NCBI GenBank assembly: GCA_964525935.1
Contig: CAZGJZ010000005.1
Location: 248,001 to 312,000, forward strand
Origin: UBA2377 sp964525935
Lineage (GTDB): Bacteria; Verrucomicrobiota; Verrucomicrobiia; Opitutales; Opitutaceae
Reading direction: 5' to 3'
DNA: 64,000 nt
Made by a program: the position numbers and the translations under genes. The notes below the pieces were generated by a model. It saw only the letters and a program-made list of their open reading frames with translations. It was not told the origin of the DNA and searched no databases. Positions 1-8,490 of this stretch are shown one piece after another (positions within the stretch are counted from its first letter, which is position 1; each line of letters starts with the position of its first letter).

Positions 1-840
1 GAAAGTTCACCGGCTCCGGCCGCGGATGCGGGCGCGCCGGTCGTCAAATCGAAAGCGCCCAAGAATATCAAGATCCTCCCCCCGGTCGTGCACATTCGGG
101 CGGCGGAAGGCGCGGACGAGAAAGAGCTGGCCGCCTCGGTGGCGCGGCCGCTGCCCCCGCACGCCAAATATAAGCGGAAGCTGATCCTCGCGGGTTCCAT
201 GCTGGCGCTGCTGATTCTGGCCGGTGGCGGTTATTATGGCTGGCTCATGCTCAATGAGCCGCCGCCGGTGCCGCCGCCCGCAGCCAAGCCCACCACGCCC
301 GCGGTCATTAAAAAACCGGAGGCCAACACGCCGTCCGAAACTTTGAACAAGCTCGCGTCGATGCCCGGCGCGATGATCGACAAAGCGCAGGACGCCATCG
401 CAGCCAAGCGCACCCAGGAGCAGAACCGGATCGATGGCTTGGGCGTCGATGCCGATACGGGCAACAAGCCTGCGGCCCCAACGCCGCCCCAGGCGCAGGA
501 TACGACGGCCAAACCTTACACGACTTATGCGCCGACCGGATCGACCGGGCCGACGCTCACGCGCACGTCATCCGAAATCGCCCCGGGCGTCACCGCGACG
601 ACCTCGGAGGTGATGGCCGGCGCCGAGGCGAGCCAGGCGTTTCGCTCGTTGGTGGGCGCGCTGAAGATCAGCGGTGTTTTCCAAGGCAACCCCCCGCGGG
701 CGCGGATCAATGATCGCGTTTTTCGAAAAGGGGAGATCGTGGATGTCCCGCTGGGCGTCGTCTTCGACAGCCTGGAGACGGACAAAAAGATGATCGTCTT
801 CAAGGATCGCACCGGCGCGACCGTCTCGCGCCGGTATTGA
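1..840 (+). CDS. Membrane-anchored protein with proline-rich linker, 5' truncated
   Basis: The frame is open from the first base, so the gene begins outside the window; 279 residues are visible. A single transmembrane helix lies at about residues 60-83 after a charged stretch (KYKRKLILAGSML). A low-complexity Pro/Ala/Thr linker follows, then a small folded C-terminal segment of about 60 residues containing GALKISGVFQGNPPRAR and GEIVDVPLGVVFDSL. The topology suggests a cytoplasmic N-terminus and a periplasmic C-terminus. The C-terminal segment loosely resembles the end of the small protein of the pilus operon at 48705-49232 (LKITGV, then a buried beta-rich core), so a role in pilus or secretion assembly is possible but unproven. 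It ends tail to tail with the rhamnosidase gene. Confidence 0.7.
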   Translation, partial: ESSPAPAADAGAPVVKSKAPKNIKILPPVVHIRAAEGADEKELAASVARPLPPHAKYKRKLILAGSMLALLILAGGGYYGWLMLNEPPPVPPPAAKPTTPAVIKKPEANTPSETLNKLASMPGAMIDKAQDAIAAKRTQEQNRIDGLGVDADTGNKPAAPTPPQAQDTTAKPYTTYAPTGSTGPTLTRTSSEIAPGVTATTSEVMAGAEASQAFRSLVGALKISGVFQGNPPRARINDRVFRKGEIVDVPLGVVFDSLETDKKMIVFKDRTGATVSRRY

Positions 841-853
841 GAAACGCAAAACC

Positions 854-874
854 GGGCGCGCACCACCCGCGCCC
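854..874. terminator. Short GC hairpin between convergent genes
   Basis: Seven-base arms GGGCGCG and CGCGCCC enclose a 7-nt loop in the 48-bp gap between two convergent stop codons. There is no T-tract, so a role as bidirectional terminator is only suggested by position. Confidence 0.35.
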
Positions 875-888
875 TTGCGAAGGGCCGG

Positions 889-3285
889 TCACACGACCCA
901 CGTCTTGCGACCGGTGATTTTCGCCGGCGGCAAACCCGGCAGGCGCACGTCGGCGGTCACGCCTTTCGGCAACGTCAGGCTCACGTGCACGCGGCCGCCC
1001 TCGCGGCGCCACGCGCTGGTGATGGGGCCCTGGGGGGCGGGCACGGTGCAGCCGCCGGAATCGCCGACGAACTCGGGCGCGAAACTCACGCGGCGCCACG
1101 CCGGGGCGGTCTGGCGCACGCCACCGATGATCTGCATGAAATGAAACAGCGGATGCGCCGACCACGCGTGCGAGTGGCTGATCGCAAACGGCGCCGCTTT
1201 GTCAAAAATCTCGAACGTCGAGCCGTAGGCGACCATCGGCTCCCAACGCGGGCGGATATGGTCAACGACGGCGGCGCCGTGGCCGCGCGTCGCGAGGGTC
1301 GTGTAAAGGTAGGTGATCCAATACGCGCTCGGCTTTGACGTGTGCGCGGACTCGTCGCGCAGGTAGTCGGCGAGAAATTTTTCCTGCACGGCGGCGGAAG
1401 CGGGCGCGAGGTCGGCCATGAGTGCGAGCACCTGGGCGTGGGGCGAGGTGCTCTTGAGCACGCGGCCCTTGGCGTCGAGGCCGTCGCCGACGAGACCGCG
1501 GCGGTTGACGAAGGTGGCGAGCTTGGCGCGCAGGCGCTTGGCCCAGCGTTCGCAGCGGAGTGCGGCCTTGGCGTCGCGTGTGAGCCGGTGCATGGCGGCG
1601 AGCCGCTCCAGCGCGAGCATGAGCCAGAGGTTGTAAACGCTGGAGGCGCCGTCCTTCGGGAGCTCGGTCCAGTCGAGGAAAAGCCAGTAGCGCGGATCGT
1701 AGTGCACGAGGCCGTCGGCGCCGGTGTGTTTTTCGAAATAGGCGAGGGCGCCCTCGATCACGGTGCGCTGGTCGCGGAAGGGCTGGAGGTCGCCGGTCTG
1801 CCAGTAGTAGTCCCACTGCGTGAGCATCCACACGAGGGAGAAGTCAGGGAGCACGCAGTTGTGCGCCATCGTCGGCGCGTGGCCATAGGTGAGGCCGTCG
1901 GCCGTGGTCTGGCCGCCGATTTGGTAAATGCCGCGGCGGAAGAGCCGCGTGTCGCCGCTGAGGTGAAACGTATTCCAGGCCTGCACGCGCGCGTCGCCCC
2001 ACCACTGGGCCTGTTCGCGCCATGGCGTGTCGACGTAGGCGTCCAGCATGCAGTTTTGCTGCGACCACGCGCAGGTTTCCCAAATTTGTTCGAGCAGGGG
2101 TTCGGAACTTTGAAAAGAGCCGCGGCGCTCGAGCGGATAACCGGTGCGGCGCAGACATGGCGAGATGTGCAGCGGCACCGTGGTGTTGCGCACCGTGATC
2201 GTCACATGCCGGAAACCATACGGGTGATAAAACATGTGCTCGGTGCGGCCGGCGCGACACGTGATGCGGCCGCTGAAGGCGACGCTGCTCCCGTCGGGAA
2301 AACGCAGCTCGGGTTTCAGGGTCTGCGGATCGACGACCTCGGTGTAGACGAAATCGATGACTTCGCCGCCGCGCGCACCGCCGATGGAGAGCGAATAATT
2401 GCCGACGACGGGCTTGCCCACGTCGAGGAGGTAGCTGCGGAAACGGCCCGGCCCGGTCGGCGGCACCTCGAAGCCGGCGGCGAACAAGCCGACGGGCGCA
2501 TCTTTCGCGGCGGGCCGGTCGAGGGCGACGTCGGCCACGGGTTGATGCGAGTGGTCTTCGTTTTGGCGCAGCAGGTAGAGATTGCGGGAGGTCTCCCAGC
2601 CCGGGCCGCACTCGCCTTCGCCGGTGCCGATGATTTTGCCGGGGCGCATCGCCTCCTCGAACATCAGCGGAATGCCGCGCGGCTCGAGATTGGCCCAAGG
2701 CAACACGTGTAGCGCCTGCGTGTGCATGACGGGCGGCCCCCACGCGCTATCGTCGAAGTCGGAATTCATCCAGTCGCCCGGACAGGCGCGGGCGTCGAAA
2801 TTTTCCTGCGGGAAAAGTTGCAGGCTGCTGTGCACCATGTCGCGGCGGATGCCGGGCTGGTGGATGCATTTCCAATCGCGGTCCGTCTGGAGGCGCACGC
2901 GGCCCCACTGGGCGGCGACGAGCAGGCCGGCATAGCCTTGGTGGACGTATTGAAAATTGCTCGCGCCCGGGTTGAAGGCGCGGATGGCGAAGACATTGCG
3001 CCCCGGCACGAGCCAGCGGGCGACGTCGATTTCGTCGTAAGGCCAGTGCGACTGGAAGCCGCGCGCCGGGCCGCGGCCGACGAAGGCGCCATTGATCCAG
3101 AGTTGATACGACTGGTCGGCGGTGATGAAGAGCGGGGCGCGACGCGGCACGCGGTCGAGCGTGAAGTCGCGGCGGAAGAGCACGTAGGAGTTGTGCAAAT
3201 CCCAGCGGTAGTCGTAGGGCCAGATCCAGAGGGAACGGCCAAAAATCTTGTCTTCGCGAGTGGCAGGGGCGGCGGGGCGTTTCAT
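889..3285 (-). CDS. Alpha-L-rhamnosidase, GH78-like
   Basis: The 798-residue protein has the GH78 layout: an N-terminal beta-sandwich (SYQLWINGAFVGRGP, DEIDVARWLVPGRN), a concanavalin-like middle region, an (alpha/alpha)6 barrel and a C-terminal beta domain. DTPWREQAQWWGD matches the family's general-acid region, with Glu at about residue 424; GSTFEIF carries the expected second Glu near residue 692. It should release L-rhamnose from plant or algal glycans. The start is ATG at 3285; an in-frame TTG seven codons upstream adds nothing recognisable. No signal peptide is visible, so the enzyme may act in the cytoplasm on imported oligosaccharides. Substrate is inferred from family only. Confidence 0.85.
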   Translation of the reverse strand: MKRPAAPATREDKIFGRSLWIWPYDYRWDLHNSYVLFRRDFTLDRVPRRAPLFITADQSYQLWINGAFVGRGPARGFQSHWPYDEIDVARWLVPGRNVFAIRAFNPGASNFQYVHQGYAGLLVAAQWGRVRLQTDRDWKCIHQPGIRRDMVHSSLQLFPQENFDARACPGDWMNSDFDDSAWGPPVMHTQALHVLPWANLEPRGIPLMFEEAMRPGKIIGTGEGECGPGWETSRNLYLLRQNEDHSHQPVADVALDRPAAKDAPVGLFAAGFEVPPTGPGRFRSYLLDVGKPVVGNYSLSIGGARGGEVIDFVYTEVVDPQTLKPELRFPDGSSVAFSGRITCRAGRTEHMFYHPYGFRHVTITVRNTTVPLHISPCLRRTGYPLERRGSFQSSEPLLEQIWETCAWSQQNCMLDAYVDTPWREQAQWWGDARVQAWNTFHLSGDTRLFRRGIYQIGGQTTADGLTYGHAPTMAHNCVLPDFSLVWMLTQWDYYWQTGDLQPFRDQRTVIEGALAYFEKHTGADGLVHYDPRYWLFLDWTELPKDGASSVYNLWLMLALERLAAMHRLTRDAKAALRCERWAKRLRAKLATFVNRRGLVGDGLDAKGRVLKSTSPHAQVLALMADLAPASAAVQEKFLADYLRDESAHTSKPSAYWITYLYTTLATRGHGAAVVDHIRPRWEPMVAYGSTFEIFDKAAPFAISHSHAWSAHPLFHFMQIIGGVRQTAPAWRRVSFAPEFVGDSGGCTVPAPQGPITSAWRREGGRVHVSLTLPKGVTADVRLPGLPPAKITGRKTWVV

Positions 3286-3487
3286 GGGGCGAGGAGGGGA
3301 AGCCAACAGGTCGGCGGGTGCGGGTCCAGCATGGAGCGGTGGGGTTTCTGATTACGGGTTCGCGGCCAATTAAACGTCGCTGGATTATTTCCGTCCGTAG
3401 CAAAAATGAAAACGGTGCCCATATTGAAGCTACTTTATGAAGTAGTCTCCAAGGTGAGCGTTTTCCGTGACAACAATCCCATCACGC

Positions 3488-4168
3488 TCAGGGCGTGACC
3501 ACGGCGTCGCGGATGGAGCGGACGAAGGCGGGGTCGGCGGCGATGCCGAGGACCCCGTTGACGACGAACTGGATGCCGATGCAGAGAATGAGGAAGCCCA
3601 TGACCTTGGAGAGCGCGTTCATGCCGTTGACGCCGATGACGCGCACAACGCGTTCGGAGAGCGCCAGTGTCACGTAGGAAATGACCGCGACGACGATGAT
3701 GCCGAGGATGATGGCGCCATAATCGAGCCAGCCGCGGGAGAGCGAGGTGAAGCCGATGGTCACGGCGATGGCGCCGGGGCCGCTGAGCATGGGCATGGCG
3801 AGCGGGGAGAAGGAGATGTCGCGTTTGGCGCGGGCGGCGGCGTGGGTCGGGTCCGGCGCCTCGGGATCGCGCGGCGGGGCCATCAGCATGCCCGAGCCGA
3901 TGCCGGCGACGAGCAGACCGCCGGCGATACGGAGGCCGGGGATCGAGATGCCGAAGAAATTCATGATGAAGGTGCCGCCAACGAGGAAGCTCACCAGGAC
4001 GACGACCATGTAAATGCACGCCATGCGCAGCTGTCGCATGCGGCGTTCGTGCGTGTCGCCTTCCGTGATCGCGAGGAAGGCCGGGGCGGAAGCGAGGGGG
4101 TTGATCAGGGGCAGCAGGGCGATCACGGTGCCGAGGATCAATTCCCAGAAGTGGCTGACGTTACTCAT
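3488..4168 (-). CDS. MarC-family integral membrane protein
   Basis: The protein has 226 residues with about six hydrophobic helices and MarC hallmarks: a first helix with LLPLINPLASAPAFLAIT, then GISIPGLRIAGGLLVAGIGSGML, and MPMLSGPGAIAVTIGF followed by a second half that repeats the fold. Length is typical of the family (about 200-230). MarC proteins are inner-membrane proteins of uncertain function, sometimes labelled NAAT amino-acid transporters; the older multidrug-resistance link is not supported. The gene stands alone, with its start 47 bp downstream of the dus stop codon on the same strand. Confidence 0.85.
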   Translation of the reverse strand: MSNVSHFWELILGTVIALLPLINPLASAPAFLAITEGDTHERRMRQLRMACIYMVVVLVSFLVGGTFIMNFFGISIPGLRIAGGLLVAGIGSGMLMAPPRDPEAPDPTHAAARAKRDISFSPLAMPMLSGPGAIAVTIGFTSLSRGWLDYGAIILGIIVVAVISYVTLALSERVVRVIGVNGMNALSKVMGFLILCIGIQFVVNGVLGIAADPAFVRSIRDAVVTP

Positions 4169-4215
4169 GCCCGCAGCGTGTCATAAAACCGGGGGCGAGG
4201 CAAAGGCGGATAAAC

Positions 4216-5331
4216 CTACCACGTATCGACGGGGCCCTTGGGCACGGGGATGGCGCTGCGGTGCAGGCCGGCCTGCGCGTCGGCCTCGGGTTGCATGAAT
4301 GAGGCGACCATCGGTTCGAGTTCGTAGCGCGGGAGCAGTTCGCCGCGCTCGTCGCAGAACTGCACGCGCCACGCGACATACTCGGCGACGGCGGCATCGA
4401 AGTCGGCGCGCGAGGTCATGGTGATGATGCGCTGCTTGAATGGCTTGGAGGGACCGAAGCGCTTCGCATACCACGGGGCGACCTTGCGGAAGAGACGGGC
4501 GCCGTGTTCCTCGCCGTAGAATTCGCAGTAACGGCCGAAGTGGCGCGTCATCACGCGCAGGCGCTCGGTGAATCCCGGTTCGGGCAACAGTTCGCCGGTG
4601 GCGAGGTAGTGCGAGGTGCGGCGGAAAATCCACGGATCGTAGAACGCGCCGCGGCCGATGCTCACGCCGGCGCAGCCGGTCTCGTTGAGCATGTGTTTCG
4701 CCGCCTCCGGCGTGGTGACGTCGCCGTTGCCGATGACGGGAATGGCCTTCACGGCCTGCGCGACGGAACGGATGCCGGCGAGATTCACGGTGCCGCTGAA
4801 ACCCTGCGCCCGGGTGCGGCCGTGGACGAAGATCGCGGCGACGCCGACATCCTCGAGCACGCGCGCGAGGTCGGGGGCGGTGAGATTGTCGTCGTCCCAG
4901 CCGAGGCGCATCTTGGCGGTGACGGGGATTTTCACGGCGTCGATCATGCCGCGCACGAGGGCGGCGGTCTTGTCGAGTTCGTTCATCATCGCGGAGCCGC
5001 CGCCGATCTTGACGACCTTCTTCACCGGGCAGCCCATGTTGATGTCGACGGACTGCGCGCCCATCTCCTGGCAGATGACGGCGGCGTCGCGCATCTCCCC
5101 GGGCACGCTCCCGAAAAGCTGGATGGCGAGCGGGCGATCCCCGGGGGAAGACTCGACGAGTTTCAGCGCGGTGCGGTTGCGCTCGATGAGGGAGCGGGCG
5201 TTGACGAGGTCGGTCGTGGCCCAGCCGAGCCCGCCGAGTTCGCGCAGCGTGACGCGAAAGGGCAGGTTGGTGTAGCCCGCCAGCGGCGAGAGAAAGAGAT
5301 TCGAGGAAAGCTCGTAGGGACCGAGGCGCAT
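4216..5331 (-). CDS. dusB: tRNA-dihydrouridine synthase, DusB type
   Basis: A 371-residue FMN-dependent TIM-barrel enzyme that reduces uridine to dihydrouridine in the tRNA D-loop. Visible family motifs are LSPLAGYTNLPFR at the N-terminus, DINMGCPVKK with the catalytic cysteine, VTAKMRLGWDD, FVHGRTRAQGFSG, VIGNGDV and GVSIGRGAFYDPWIF. The start is ATG at 5331 (MRLGPYEL). An upstream extension to 5478 gives low-complexity residues before the barrel and would overlap the divergent kinase gene, so it was not used. The C-terminal helical tRNA-binding domain is present. DusB is the closest subfamily by eye. Confidence 0.9.
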   Translation of the reverse strand: MRLGPYELSSNLFLSPLAGYTNLPFRVTLRELGGLGWATTDLVNARSLIERNRTALKLVESSPGDRPLAIQLFGSVPGEMRDAAVICQEMGAQSVDINMGCPVKKVVKIGGGSAMMNELDKTAALVRGMIDAVKIPVTAKMRLGWDDDNLTAPDLARVLEDVGVAAIFVHGRTRAQGFSGTVNLAGIRSVAQAVKAIPVIGNGDVTTPEAAKHMLNETGCAGVSIGRGAFYDPWIFRRTSHYLATGELLPEPGFTERLRVMTRHFGRYCEFYGEEHGARLFRKVAPWYAKRFGPSKPFKQRIITMTSRADFDAAVAEYVAWRVQFCDERGELLPRYELEPMVASFMQPEADAQAGLHRSAIPVPKGPVDTW

Positions 5332-5455
5332 GAAAAGGAAGCGCGAGACATAAGCGCGGTGGGGGCGGCCCGCAAGCGGTGAGGTGGATGCTGGGGTATT
5401 CCGCCGCTTGAGTTCCGGCGCGGGATTATCACGGTGGGGCGCCGTCGCGGTCCTC

Positions 5456-7672
5456 ATGGCAAAATCCTCCAACTCCAAAACGCGCGGTGCGGCGCAGCCA
5501 TCGCATAATCCGGAACGGATCTACCGCGAGCTGTTCGAGCACGCCAGCGATGCGATCATCATCTTTGAGCCGGCGGAGGAGATTATTTTGGAGGCCAACC
5601 GCCAGGCGCTCAAACTCTATGGCTTCAAGCGCAGCGAATTCGTGGGCCGCAGCCTGGTCACGCTCTCCGCGCAGCCGGCGGCCGGCCGGCGCCGGATCCG
5701 CGAGACGCTGCGCGCCGGGCGGCTGCCGATGTTTGAGACCATGCAGTATCGCAAGGACGGCACGCCGCTGGTGGTTGCGGTCACGGCATCGGCGATCGAT
5801 TACAAGGGACGGCGCGCCATCCTCAGCATCAACCGCGATGTGACGCGGCGGCACGAGGCGGAGAAAGCGCTGCGGACAAGCGAGCAGCAGCTGCGCGCGG
5901 CCCGCGAGGCGAGCCTCGATGCGGTTTATGTGCTCGAAAGCGTGCGCAACGCACGCGGGCGCATCACGGATTTCCTCTACACCGACGTGAACCGGCGGGG
6001 CGCGGAACTGGTTTCCCGGCGCCGCGAGGAGATCATCGGCCGGCGGCTGTGCGAGTTGTTCCCTCGCGCCCGGGCGAGCGGGTTTCTAAAAAAATTCGTG
6101 CAGGTGGCTGAAACGCGCCGGCCGCTGCTCGAGGAATTGTGCGTGAATGTGCCGGGGATCAGGGCCACGTGGCTGCACCAGCAGGTCGTGCCGCTGGCCG
6201 GCGGCATTTTCATCACCACGCGCGACATCACGGCGGGGAAGCAGGTGGAGGAAGGGCTGCGGCGGCGGGAGCGGGAGCTTTCCGAGGCGCAGCGCGTCGG
6301 ACAAACGGGCAGCTGGACGTGGGAGATTGCGGCGGACCGCGTCACGTGGACGCCGGAGCTTTTCCGCATTGTCGGCCGCGACCCGGTCGAGGGTGCCCCG
6401 GATTATTCCGCCCATGCGCGACTCTACACCAAGGAGAGCTGGGCGCGGCTGAAAAAAGTCGTGGCGCAATGCCGGCGCGACGGCCGGGCCTACGAACTGG
6501 ATCTCGAGGTCGTGCTCCCCGGTGGCGGCACCCGCTGGGTCACCGCGCGCGGCGAAGCGGAGCGCGACGGCCGCGGGAAGGTGCAGCGGTTGCGTGGCAC
6601 GATGCACGACGTCGCCGAGCGGAAGCGCTTTGAGCAGGCGCTGCGCGAAAGCGAGCAGCGGTTGCGGGCGGCGCGCGAGGCGAGCCTCGATGCGTTCATC
6701 GTGTTTGAAAGCGTGCGCGACGCGCGCGGCCGGATCGTGGATTTCCGCTGCCTCGACGCGAACCAGAAGGGCCTCGAGCTGGCCAACGTGTCGCGGGAGA
6801 AGCTCATCGGCAGCCTGCTGAGCGAGCGGTTTCCGGGCGCGCGCAACAGCGAGTTTTTTGCGGGCCACGTGCGCGTGGTGGAGACGGGCGTGCCGCTGGA
6901 GGAGGAATTCCCGATGGAGGTGCCGTATTTCAACGCGAAATGGGTGCACCACCAGGTCGTGAAACTCGGCGACGGATTCGCGAGCGTGACGCGCGACATC
7001 ACCGATCGCAAACAGGCCGAGGTCGTGCTCAAGGCGCTGCCGCGGCGGATCATCGAGGCGCAGGAGGCCGAGCGGCGGCGGGTGGCGCGCGAGTTGCATG
7101 ACAGTGTGAGCCAGTTGCTGGCCTCGGCGCGCTACCGCTTGCACGCGCTGGAAGAAGGCCTGCCCGCGGAGCGCCGCTCACTGGCGGCGGGCGCGCAGGA
7201 AGCCGTGGAGCGGGCGCTGAGCGAGGTGCGGCGCATTTCCCACAGGTTGCGGCCGAGTGAACTCGACGATCTCGGCCTGGCCGCGGCGCTGCGGGTATTG
7301 ATCGAGGATTTTCAGGTGCGCACCGGCTTGGTCGTGGCATTGCACTGCGCGCAGATCACGCCGCGCTTGCCGGGCGACCGCGAAGAGGCATGTTACCGCA
7401 TCGTGCAGGAAGCCCTGACCAATATCGAACGGCACGCGCAGGCGCGTCGCGTCACGCTGCAGCTGACGCTGAGCCGGTCCGCGGTGCGATTGCGCATCCG
7501 GGATGACGGCCGCGGTTTCCGCAGTCACAAGCGCACGGCCGGTCTCGGGCTGGTGCACATGCGCGAGCGCGCGGAACTTGCCGGCGGCACGTGCCAGCTG
7601 AGCACGGCGCCGGGACGGGGCACGGAAATCATCGTGCGGTTGCCGCTGCCGCCCCGGCCGGTCACATCATGA
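5456..7672 (+). CDS. Soluble four-PAS histidine kinase, NarL/DegS class
   Basis: The 738-residue protein has no signal peptide or membrane helix. In order: PAS at about 15-130, PAS at 140-270, a PAS_3-type domain at 285-405, PAS at 415-540, a HisKA_3 dimerisation domain at 550-620 (RRRVARELHDSVSQLL, phosphorylated His) and a HATPase_c domain at 645-735 (N-box EALTNIERHA, G1 DDGRGF, G2 GLGLVHMRERA). The second and fourth PAS blocks are clear duplicates, both beginning LRAAREASLDA and ending in a WLHQQVV or WVHHQVV strand. ATG at 5456 was chosen because it directly precedes the first PAS. The 3' end overlaps the response regulator by 4 bp, so the two form a pair. Confidence 0.9.
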   Translation: MAKSSNSKTRGAAQPSHNPERIYRELFEHASDAIIIFEPAEEIILEANRQALKLYGFKRSEFVGRSLVTLSAQPAAGRRRIRETLRAGRLPMFETMQYRKDGTPLVVAVTASAIDYKGRRAILSINRDVTRRHEAEKALRTSEQQLRAAREASLDAVYVLESVRNARGRITDFLYTDVNRRGAELVSRRREEIIGRRLCELFPRARASGFLKKFVQVAETRRPLLEELCVNVPGIRATWLHQQVVPLAGGIFITTRDITAGKQVEEGLRRRERELSEAQRVGQTGSWTWEIAADRVTWTPELFRIVGRDPVEGAPDYSAHARLYTKESWARLKKVVAQCRRDGRAYELDLEVVLPGGGTRWVTARGEAERDGRGKVQRLRGTMHDVAERKRFEQALRESEQRLRAAREASLDAFIVFESVRDARGRIVDFRCLDANQKGLELANVSREKLIGSLLSERFPGARNSEFFAGHVRVVETGVPLEEEFPMEVPYFNAKWVHHQVVKLGDGFASVTRDITDRKQAEVVLKALPRRIIEAQEAERRRVARELHDSVSQLLASARYRLHALEEGLPAERRSLAAGAQEAVERALSEVRRISHRLRPSELDDLGLAAALRVLIEDFQVRTGLVVALHCAQITPRLPGDREEACYRIVQEALTNIERHAQARRVTLQLTLSRSAVRLRIRDDGRGFRSHKRTAGLGLVHMRERAELAGGTCQLSTAPGRGTEIIVRLPLPPRPVTS

Positions 7673-8316
7673 GCGACCCGGTGCGCAAACTCCGCTTGTT
7701 GCTGGTGGACGATCATCCGCTGGTCCGTGAAGGGGTGCGCGCCTGCCTAGCGCGCGTGCCGCACTTGGAAATCGTGGGCGAGGCCGGCGACGGGCTGGAG
7801 GCGCTGGAGCTGGTGCGCAAGCTGACGCCCGACGTGGTGCTGATGGATGTGAACATGCCCCGGATGAACGGACTAGAGGCGACGGCGCGGCTGCGGGAGG
7901 AGGCGCCGGGCGTGCGCGTGCTGGCCCTGACGATTCACGATCGCGCGGAATATACCCTGCAGCTCATGCACTCGGGCGCGAGCGGTTGTGTGACGAAGGA
8001 TTCGCCGCCGGCCGAATTGATTCGGGCGATCGAAGCCGTGGGGCGGGGCAGCAGTTATTACAGCGCGCAGGCGGCGCAAGCGTTGCGCCCGGGGCTGATG
8101 AGCCCGGCGCGCGAGAGCAAACTTTCCGCCCGCGAGCGCGAAGTGCTGGCGCTGATCGCCGAGGGTTTGGGCAACAAGGTCATGGCGATGCGGCTGGGTT
8201 TGGATGTGCGCACGATCGAGTCGCACCGCAGCCGGCTGATGCGCAAGCTCGACATCCATTCGGTGGCGGGACTCACGCGTTACGCGCTCGCGAATAATTA
8301 CGTGAAACTGGGCTGA
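7669..8316 (+). CDS. NarL/FixJ-type response regulator
   Basis: The 215-residue protein has an N-terminal receiver with acidic pocket LLLVDDHPLVREG, phospho-acceptor Asp in DVVLMDVNMPRMNG, and switch residues in LALTIHD and CVTKDSPPAEL. A GerE/LuxR HTH follows in the C-terminal 65 residues (LSAREREVLALIAEG, then LDVRTIESHRSRLMRKL). It should be phosphorylated by the overlapping four-PAS kinase (ATGA overlap at 7669-7672) and act as a DNA-binding transcription factor. A plausible target is the TonB receptor/YfiR/kinase cluster that starts 174 bp downstream, but no binding site could be identified. Confidence 0.92.
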   Translation: MSDPVRKLRLLLVDDHPLVREGVRACLARVPHLEIVGEAGDGLEALELVRKLTPDVVLMDVNMPRMNGLEATARLREEAPGVRVLALTIHDRAEYTLQLMHSGASGCVTKDSPPAELIRAIEAVGRGSSYYSAQAAQALRPGLMSPARESKLSAREREVLALIAEGLGNKVMAMRLGLDVRTIESHRSRLMRKLDIHSVAGLTRYALANNYVKLG

Positions 8317-8490
8317 GCGGCTCGCGCCGCGGGGTAGGCTGGTTTCGGGGTGCACCCAGAGCATTCACCCTAGGCGGAAATTGCGTATTCTCCGTTTTTG
8401 CACGCGGTTGGCGTTCGGCCTATTGGTTCTCATTAAGTCATTGGTAAAGTCCAGTTTGAGAATCCGCTGACAAGGCAAACCGAGCTGCAC

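Noticed and set aside
1342..2712. A long plus-strand frame antisense to the rhamnosidase
   Set aside because: It is a GC-driven shadow of the real minus-strand gene; the residues are Arg/Ala/Gly/His-rich and match no family. The same applies to other long antisense frames, such as 10509-12956 and 44451-45566.
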